Position numbers and translations under genes: made by a program
The notes under the pieces: model-generated
What the model was told of the DNA's origin: nothing
Databases searched by the model: none
Seen by the model: the letters and a program-made list of their open reading frames with translations, nothing else
Shown: positions 26,001 to 35,204 of the stretch, piece by piece
Layout: every line of letters begins with the position of its first letter
Position numbering within the stretch: the first letter of the stretch is position 1
Origin: Patiria pectinifera
Lineage: Eukaryota; Echinodermata; Asteroidea; Valvatida; Asterinidae
Reading direction: 5' to 3'
NCBI GenBank assembly: GCA_029964075.1
Contig: CM057129.1
Coordinates: 23,799,430 to 23,863,429 of the forward strand
DNA length: 64,000 bases

Positions 26001-29000
26001 GTTGACTTCCTTTCATAGGTAATTAGTTAATTAAACAATTTAAATGGTTAATTAAACATAACAAAAAAGTATATTGTAAAATCCTTAAAAACAAAGTCAG
26101 TATAAAAGAACAGCCCCCCCCAAAAAAATTATTTTTTATTTTTTAGGTTTTATCCACAGATTTTTTTGTTTATTTCATTGTCCCTTTCAACTTCACACGA
26201 CTCCTCAGGATTAGTAATCCAGTGAGTGGGTTTTATAGTATTGAAGGCAAATTATTGGCTGGGAAACACGGTCTGATAAGTCACCATACAGCCGTGTCCT
26301 TGGAAGTGGGCAGTGGAGTGTCCATTATACCATAAGCTGTCACTGCTAGATGCTTAACTCTGCTTAGTCATTTTCTGTCACAGTCTATGGATTCATTGAT
26401 GCAGAAATGCAAACCAAAAATATATATTTATGAAACATGAAGGGAAAAACCCTCTTAAATTTCCCAGAAAATGAAAATGAAACACACAATTACAGAATGC
26501 ACATGCACAATGACATTGCAGATCTATGTGAATAGGGTGATGTATACATACATGTAAGATTTACAGAATAACAAAAAGTCTGTAAAATGAATGCAGAACT
26601 TGCTTACATTTCTGAGAATTCCTCTTCTCTGAAAATAATTTACATTTGTCAATCAGCAAATTTTTGTGTAAAATTTCACATGATAATTCTTTATCTTTTT
26701 ATGGACCAAGATTTTTTGCTTAAACAATATAAAAAGTCAATTGAAAGTCGGTGCAGGTACATGTACTGTAGTGAATTTCTGCCAATTTCGTTGAACAGGA
26801 AATTACCTTTTTACTAATTCATGGTCATTTATCACGAAGCATTACTACTGTATGTATATGACCATGGCGGAGTTCATGCGTGAAATAACCCATTGTGTGA
26901 TTAGTGCCAATTTAAAACTTGCGTGCGATTGTTCAGTTCTTCTCCTCAGTGCGTCAGAAAGACTGTGTGTCATGAGAACGTTTAAGAATACATTCCTTCT
27001 GCCTTTGATGATTACGGTTCACCCCAGCTGCCCGTGCAAGAGTAATAGATGAGTCATATGCCCAAACATACCCGTGACAAAAAAGTGGCAATATCGCTGA
27101 AAATACCTCATGCACGCTGGGGCCGCCGGTGAATTGAATTTATTACAAAATTGAATTTATTACAAGATATCGTGTGAGCAGTTGGAATATATTTACAATT
27201 CAAGGGCTGTATTATCATGTATGGTATTTATACTTGAACTTATAAATTATACAAAATGTAAAATAATGAGAAATGGTTGATTTTGCTTTTGATGATGAAT
27301 TTTGGACTTAAAATATCAGAAATGAACAGCAGCTGTTCATGTACACTTTAATTCCTGCACAATCAGATTGGCTTTATCTTTGTGTGGATTTCGGGGAAGT
27401 TTGTACATGTAGGTTGTCTGTTTTTTTTATAAATAAATATTCTCGATATTTATTATTCCAATGGTTTTTCTTTGAAAACGATTGGTTGTTTACCATAATG
27501 ATACATGCAGAAGGTCGACATTTTTATCTTGCGATTTTTTTTGTTTCTCAATATTGATTTACAGTACCCATAATTGATGACTTATGCACTATCGAAGTTA
27601 GCCCCACTTTCATTTAAAGTGGCATATTTCAGCTCTCATTAGCCCTAACCCTTTTTGCAACCAGTACAACGAATTATCCTCAATCTTCCAAAATCTTCCA
27701 AAATTGTGCACTTATGTTCCAATGAAGAAGTCCCAGCGCCTCAATCCTTCAAAATCGTTGGACAGTCCTGCCTCTCAAAATGCATTCATCCTCAATCCTC
27801 CTCTTCAAACACCATTCAACCTCAATCCTCCAAAATCCTCATGTGCTTCAACACCATTCATCCTCAATTCTCCAAAGGAGGAATTTGGAGGATTGAGGTG
27901 GGTTAGGATTGGTGTTATGTGGATGATGTTTCCTCTATACATACATGTGCATTGTAGTTTGGCTGATTACAAGTGCGTCATTCAGGCTGGCTTAATGTGG
28001 GACAGAAGAAAACCAACAAAACCCAAAGACAGCAAACCAAAAATTAAAGTAAATTGTCAATAAAATCCCCCTCCCCCAAAAAATTAAGTCAAATTTTTTA
28101 CTCCTTACTTTATGGTGGTGGATAAAATTGTAATGGCTACAACTGTAGCATGTATTGCTGAGGCTACAATCCTCCTGTAGTACCGTACATAAACCTGTAT
28201 ATTTATCATTTCTCAGTACCCATAGTTTCCTTATGGCATCCCTGCCCACACACACAGGCATGAATTGATGACTCAAAGCACCGAGTATTGAATCTTGATT
28301 CCTGAGGGGGGAGGGGGGGGGGGGATGGCTAAGTGTTAGAAGGGTCCAGGCCTGGGGGAATACAGACATTATTAAATTCTCTAAGAATGTAGGGATTGCT
28401 GTCATCGTAGTGGGGAATTGCAGTGACCCTGTTCCCGCCATTCATAAATCTTCTCACACATGTTCTTGATAGTTGGTACATGAAATTTATTCGTCATGCA
28501 GTATCTTTCATGATTTGATCCCTACTATTTTTTTGTTGGGGGGCGGGGGTATTTGTATTTGATATTGAGGTCCATGCTCACATACTTGATAAAATATTTT
28601 TCTGGTTGTTTTTTAATTTTGATTAAAGTACCTTTATCAAGTAAACACTCATAAAGATGTACACATTTTTTTGGTTAAATTAAAAATCCTATTTTTGGAT
28701 TTGTGAATGTACACAGAAGCGTACAAGAGTCTTTATCATTTACATGTGAAGACTCAAGTGTATTAATATTTTTTTTGTTCAGGCTAGTTAACAGAGTATA
28801 AAACTTATTCTTTAATGTGACCTTTATTAAAAAAATTCTTTTTGGTATACACCACTTCAAAAGTCATGAAATTATGTGTTACATGTATTGGCTGCCCATG
28901 AAAAGGTCAATATTCTTTTTAACTTCTGAAGTTCTGAAGATAATTATATTAGGCCGAAAAAAGTGGTGCGGTGACGCGGCTGGTTTTTTTTTTTTTTTTA

Positions 29001-32000
29001 CTGTTTTTTTTTCTTAAAATGTCGGCTGATGACTGCATATGGTGCCCGACTGAACTAAGTGCAAATATATGGGAGTCCAGAGAGGCCACATAAAGCTTAT
29101 TCTCGTTAACACGTTAAAACTATGCAGCAGCAGGATTCCAGTCAAAACCAGTGAGTTTGGCGGTTTTGAGACATCATCTTTCATTGAAAAAAAACCTTTT
29201 CCATTTTGCTGATGCGCATGGCTACGGCGATGCGCGTGCATACCAGAAACTGGAGACTTTTTGGGGGGGCCTTACAGTTTTTAAACAAGAATCAGTCTCT
29301 AAAATAAAATTTTCATGCAGAGATTTATATTTCTTTTTTTGGTTTCAATTTATTTGGTGCAGCAACGACACCCAGCGGAACGGACTGACCTGCATCTACA
29401 ACATGACCGAGTCGTCGTTTGCCAACTTCGACATGAACCTGAGCAAGAAGCTACTGGGCATGCTCCGCGAGGGCTACCCGGCCAGACTGAAGCGGGTGTA
29501 CGTCGTGACACCGCCGCTGTGGTTCAAGGCCATGTACAAGCTCCTGGCGCCATTGCTGAAAGAAAAAATTAAAGAACGGGTAAGATTGACCCAGCAATGT
29601 GGCCTGACTCTTACAAAATCAATCAAAATCTATCAAATTTACATGTAGTATGTTATGGTTTGGTTGTACATGTATTACTTGCAGTACTACCATGCCTATT
29701 TGTCCTACTTTACTGCGAAGACCACTCATGTTTATCATAGGACGTGCAAAGTTCAGACTAGGCTAATGTAAACAGTGACACAGGGCTTTATTGTTTTGTG
29801 ATCAAACATTTCCATTTTTTTCTTTTTCGTTCCTTTTGGGGAGATAACTACCGGGCAAGGGTTTTTACTATACTTGTAATTGAGTTCTTGAGCTTGTGCT
29901 GTCATTTTGTTTTCTTCTGAAAGTGAATTTATGATATAAGATTTGAGGCTTTGCATGGTGGGGTATCGGTATCGTTTCGGTTTGCGGTAACACCATGTGG
30001 TAATAACTACTGCTTAGAAGATATTAGTTCTGAAAAGAACTTGTCCTGCTTATTATCAACTTTGCTAAGTAGTTTTTTGTTCTGATAAGAGCAGTCTCCT
30101 GACGATGACTAGAGCAGGCTAGTCGAAACGTTGAGACCAAAGACAAGTTCGTAGAACTTACAGCAGGACTGTTCTTATCAGAACAAAAAACTACTTAGCA
30201 AAGTTGATAATAAGCAGGACAAGTTCTTTTCAGAACTAATATCTTCTAAGCAGTAGTTATTACCACATGGTGTTACCGCAAACCGAAACGATACTGAATT
30301 TATGATAATTGTTAACTGAATTCCATTGCTTCTGCAAAAAGAAAAGAATTCTTAGATAACAGGGTTCCCAGTCTCTCTGGAAATCAGGGGAAAGCTTGAA
30401 AATGAGTCCATTTTTCCAGTCTGGGAAAACAGGGCATTTCGGAAAAACACAAGAAATCAAGGAAAACTCATGGAGTTGGTCAAAAATGGAAATAAGTATT
30501 TAGAAATATTTTATGTACCACTCTGTTGCATATAATGGGGAATTGATGGCAAGTAAAGTAAAATTCAGATTCCCCAACTCCGGACTTCTTTTGCTCAACG
30601 TACGATTTTGTTCCGGGGACTAACAATCTGAAACAACCTTCCTTCAAATTTTACATCCATTTCTTCTCTTCCAATTGTCAACCATTCTCTTAAGCATCAT
30701 CTCCTTGGTCAATATTTAAGGTGATAGTTGTGTCTCCAAATCTTTCTGTTTCTTTTTTATTGAGGTCTATACTTGTTGTCTCCAGGTGCTCTCTTACTTC
30801 ATTATCAAATAATATTTTGCGTAAGTCAGCTGTTTTTGGCAGATTAGTCTAAAAAAAGCTGAAGTTTGTTGTCGATGTCCGGTGTCCTTTTCTGTGTTAG
30901 TCCTTCTGTGTCATTTGTGTTTGTGATTGTTCTAAAAGAAACTTTTGGTAAACGCCAATTAGTAGAGTCAGAAATGCCATGTATCAATATTTTGCTTAAT
31001 GTTTGCAAGTTTTCTCAACCTCCTTATATATTCTTCTGTTCTTGGGTTACTTTGAAACTTTAATTGACAAATATTTCCACTCTACTATTGGTACCCACCT
31101 CAAAGTTTAGGGTCTTCGCTATAAATGCTCATGGGTTTCTAGATAGCCCTCACTCATTACATCCAAAATATCCTTAAATTATTGTTGAAATGTTACTGTA
31201 AAGTTGAGTGGAATAAAACCAAACTTGAAACTTAAAACATTCACTTATTCTATTTCTCCCTGGAATATGTTGAGATTTGTTGCTTTTTCCTGGAAGATCT
31301 CAATGACTGACTCGGAAATGTGAGGTGTTACTTGATGAAACCAACATTTTCTGCGAAATGTTGTTAATATTTTAGCCAGTTTTTTTTGGGGGGGTGGGGG
31401 GGGGGACGTCAAAATTAAATCCGTTTCAGTCTGACTGATTGCCGGAAGTGCCATTTGTCATTGTGTAATTTACCTGGAATACCAGCGTTTTCTCGAGATT
31501 AATACATTTCCAAATAAGCCATCCCAGAGTCTGAGTGTGATAGTCTCAAGTAACTGTATTTATGGCTGTTTTAATGGGAAAACTGTTGACTTGGCCAAAG
31601 TACATGTAATGCCACACCACAAAGATATGGGGTAGTTCTTGTCTTGAAATTAGTCGTGCGTTAGTGTGTACGCCAGCCCACGCAGGATTGGGTTCTCTGA
31701 GAGGAAAGGAAATGAATCTATCTGGAGATCACTCCTCGTGATGCCTAGTCACCGATCCAACCCATTACATTGGCACAAATGTACATTGTACCTGTCGTTG
31801 TCGATAGTTAGGTATTGCATATCCCGTCGCATAAGCTCGCAGAGGAAAGAAAGTGGTAACATTGCCCTGACTAGTGCCCTACTTCCTCGGTCGGTAACCA
31901 CCTACGGTGTGACCTCAGTAGCTAAAGTTGTTTCTTCGTTGCCAGGAAGTTATTAAACAACAACAAGAAAGAAGTATCAGTCGAAACGCCTTTGTGCAAA

Positions 32001-35000
32001 CGGTGTGACCTTAGTAGCTAAACTTGTTTCTTCGTTGCCAGGAAGTTATTGAACAACAACAAGAAAAAAGTATTCAGTCAAAACGCCTTTGTGCAAAAAC
32101 ACCACTTCCTGCATCACAAAAAAGGATTTTGTTCTCGTAGTGTCGTTGTCGTCTTAAAACAATGCACCTCCGGAAGCTGTTTGAAAGATGTATTTGCATT
32201 GCACACACAAGTCACTCTTTCCAAAAAGAAAACCGGGTTACCAGCAACTATTTGATGTTTCCTATTTACTTTGTCCTTACATTTCAAAGACAATAGCATG
32301 TAACAATAGCATGTACATGTAACGGTGAAGAGAAATAGGAGGGAAAGTCACCGTGGATTATACCAGTATTTGCTGAATACATGAATGAAGTTTCCTGGTG
32401 GAACTGGAAGGTTTTATCAACAAAGATAAATCAAAGCTTTTCCTGTAAAAGAAATATCTGGTTTTACAATGTACACATATGTGTATTTGTACCGGTTGTT
32501 CCGCACCTTGTTTTCCCAAAATGCTCACAAAAGGATATGATCCAGCAAGAAATGTTATTTAAATGTTTTTTGCTCATTCAACAAAGTCATGTTCACCGAT
32601 CTTTTGAAACTGTGGTTTTTTTCTTCGCATTTTCACTTTTTTTCCCTTTCACATTACCATTTATTCCGACCCTGAGCATTTTGTGCATCATATGTGATAT
32701 CTGAAAAGGTCTCTATGGTGGGAACAGAAATTTGAATATTACATGTACTTTTTTTTTCAGAGGTCATCATTTGGGGATTGGAATTGTATTGTTCACGATT
32801 TGCTATTGTCTTTTGTCTCCAGTGTTTATATAAACATTTGTGATGACATTATCCTTTTTACACTTTTTATCTTTTTCGTTTTCCGAGAAATGTGAAGGAC
32901 AGTTTTGTTATATTTCCTAGAGGATGCTGTTTTGCCAGCAATGGTTTTGAAAATAGGCAATTAGTGTGGCATGAGGTTGTGGAGGTTGACATTACTTTTG
33001 GCTATTGGACGTTTACCAACCATTTACCATGTTTTCTGGGCAGCAGATTTTATACTATAACGCAAGTGCGTGTAACAGATCAAGTGTATCGTTTTGGTCA
33101 CTATCGTCAGAGCAGCTTTTGAGTCTTACTACAGTTCTGAGTACTGTTTTTTATCATTGAGGTTTCATCTTCATGTTTATTCTTGTTTCTCTGTCTTGCG
33201 CAGGTGACGCTAGTAAGTGCGGAGCGTCTCTGTCGCTACATCCCAGCGATGGCACTCCCCCGTGAGCTCGGAGGCAGTGCTGAGATCAAACACCTCGATT
33301 GGCTCAACTCATGCCTGAACCACCAGGCGGGCGACAACAACCGCAACTCACAGGATCTGAGCGACGAGTTTGCCGATAGCTTGGCTGCCTTGGAGGCAAA
33401 CCGCAAGGCTGTAGAACTCTTTGGTGGGATCCCGTCTGCTAGTAAAGTCCCCCTGCCGTACCTGAACCACGTACAGGCCGGTCAGCGAGAGCGGACGTCC
33501 AGTGTGGGATCGGACGCCAGTCATGGGGTGGCCGTGCCAAGCCAGACGGGCAGCGCGGGCAACTCGGCCCCGTCCAGCCCAACACAGCTCCGTAATCTCG
33601 CCCAGGAGATCAACGATCACATGGGCATGCTGGAGAGAATTAACAACAGCGACATCCCCGACTGCAAAGCCGTGTTGGGCAGGACTGACCACCATCCCCA
33701 CCCCCAGATTGTCCAGGGGTGCGTGGTGAGTGACGACGACGAAGAGGAAAAGGGTCAGCAAGAGACCAGGGAGAAACACGAAACGGAACCAGTACGAGAA
33801 GCCATCGCCAACCACATCAACCAGACCAACCACAATAACGACGATGAGGATTTGGACGATATGCCCACAGAACCCCCTCCCAAACCGCCCCGCCCACAAG
33901 AACAAGTCTGTGACCCTGCCCCCACCATGCCAGTCAGGCATGCGCCCAAGGAGGAGTTGTCAGTGCACCAGCCTACTGATACAGGAATGGACTTAGATGG
34001 ACTGGTAGATTACATAGTGCAGACTAAACAGAGGGGGATATACCAGGAATATGCAATGATCCGGGCTGAACCACCTGTAGGAACTTTCAATGTTTCAAAG
34101 TAAGTCTGGAGATGAGAGTACTCATCTCTCAAATATTTTTTTTTTGGCTGTTTTTAATATACCAGATCAGTGGCAATGATTTTGAGTAATATGCTAACTT
34201 CAGCCAAGGCCTGGTGAAGACCAGTTCAGTTTCCCCCACAGACACAGGTCTAAAGCAAATTTGGCATCTTGAAACAGTTGAGGTGAAATTTGCCCAAGTT
34301 AAAAATGTATTCTGAATTTGAATTCTTACCATGACAAATTAGTGTTTGCTTCTGTGCCATATATGGACAAGGCTTTACTTATAAGCACTTAGCAAAAGGT
34401 GTATGCATCCCCATGAATATGTCAAAACCTTAAAAAATCAAACAAAAATTAGAGAGGCCTGATATATTTCGTCTTTAGCAAAGACTTTTGCCTCTGAAGA
34501 AGTCTTTGCTAAAGACAAAATATATCAGGCCTCTCTAACTTGTATATTTCAGGTCCATCCAGTCAGTGAGCAGTTTGCAGCAGCTGAATTATTTTTCGCA
34601 AAACCTAAAAAACAAAATTTGTCAACTTTGTCCGGGTTTTGTGGGAGCAGGTCTCATATTGTTTAAACCAGCCCAAATACAAACAATTACCACAGCACAC
34701 CTTCCCAAAAGAGGGACATTGTATCACATTCCTGTCAAAATCACAATTTTAGCTTTTCGGGACAGAAGCACTCAGTATTTTTGAAACCTATTTACGATCC
34801 GTAAATCTTCATTTCAAATGTCACATTTTCAATGTAAAAAAGAATCATGCCAGAGATCTCTTATGAAACTCGACACTCCATCACTTGTCCTGCAGGCACA
34901 AGTACAACTTGCCAAAGAACCGATACGCCGACGTCCTGTGCTACGACCACTCACGGGTCAAGTTAAAAGTGACCAACGGTGACCCGTACTCGGATTACAT

Positions 35001-35171
35001 CAACGCTAACACCATGGATGGCTACAAGCAGAAGAACGCTTTCATAGCTGCCCAAGGTGAGCGGAAAGTCCAGAAAAGTGTTTTCCAAATCCTGTTGGGA
35101 AATATTGTGAAAGCATTGATATCTTAAGCCTCAACCCTCTGAGATCCTTTGGAGTCCACTGGGACATTTGG

Positions 35172-35204
<33 letters not shown>

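Larger units (their letters stand above)
19000..29300. other. PTPN9 intron 4, 10.5 kb
   Basis: AT-rich intron with no recognisable gene. Besides the elements listed separately it has homopolymer tracts (poly-G at 19688, poly-C at 21909), scattered ACATGT runs (22266, 23701-23765, 24643) and a ~66-bp tandem duplication at about 21595-21705. The rest (for example 22800-23700 and 25050-27600) shows nothing I can name. Confidence 0.5.

Noticed and set aside
33348..33941. 197-codon open frame on the - strand
   Set aside because: It lies wholly inside PTPN9 exon 6 on the opposite strand, a shadow of GC-rich coding sequence. The + strand frame has homology and fitting splice sites.
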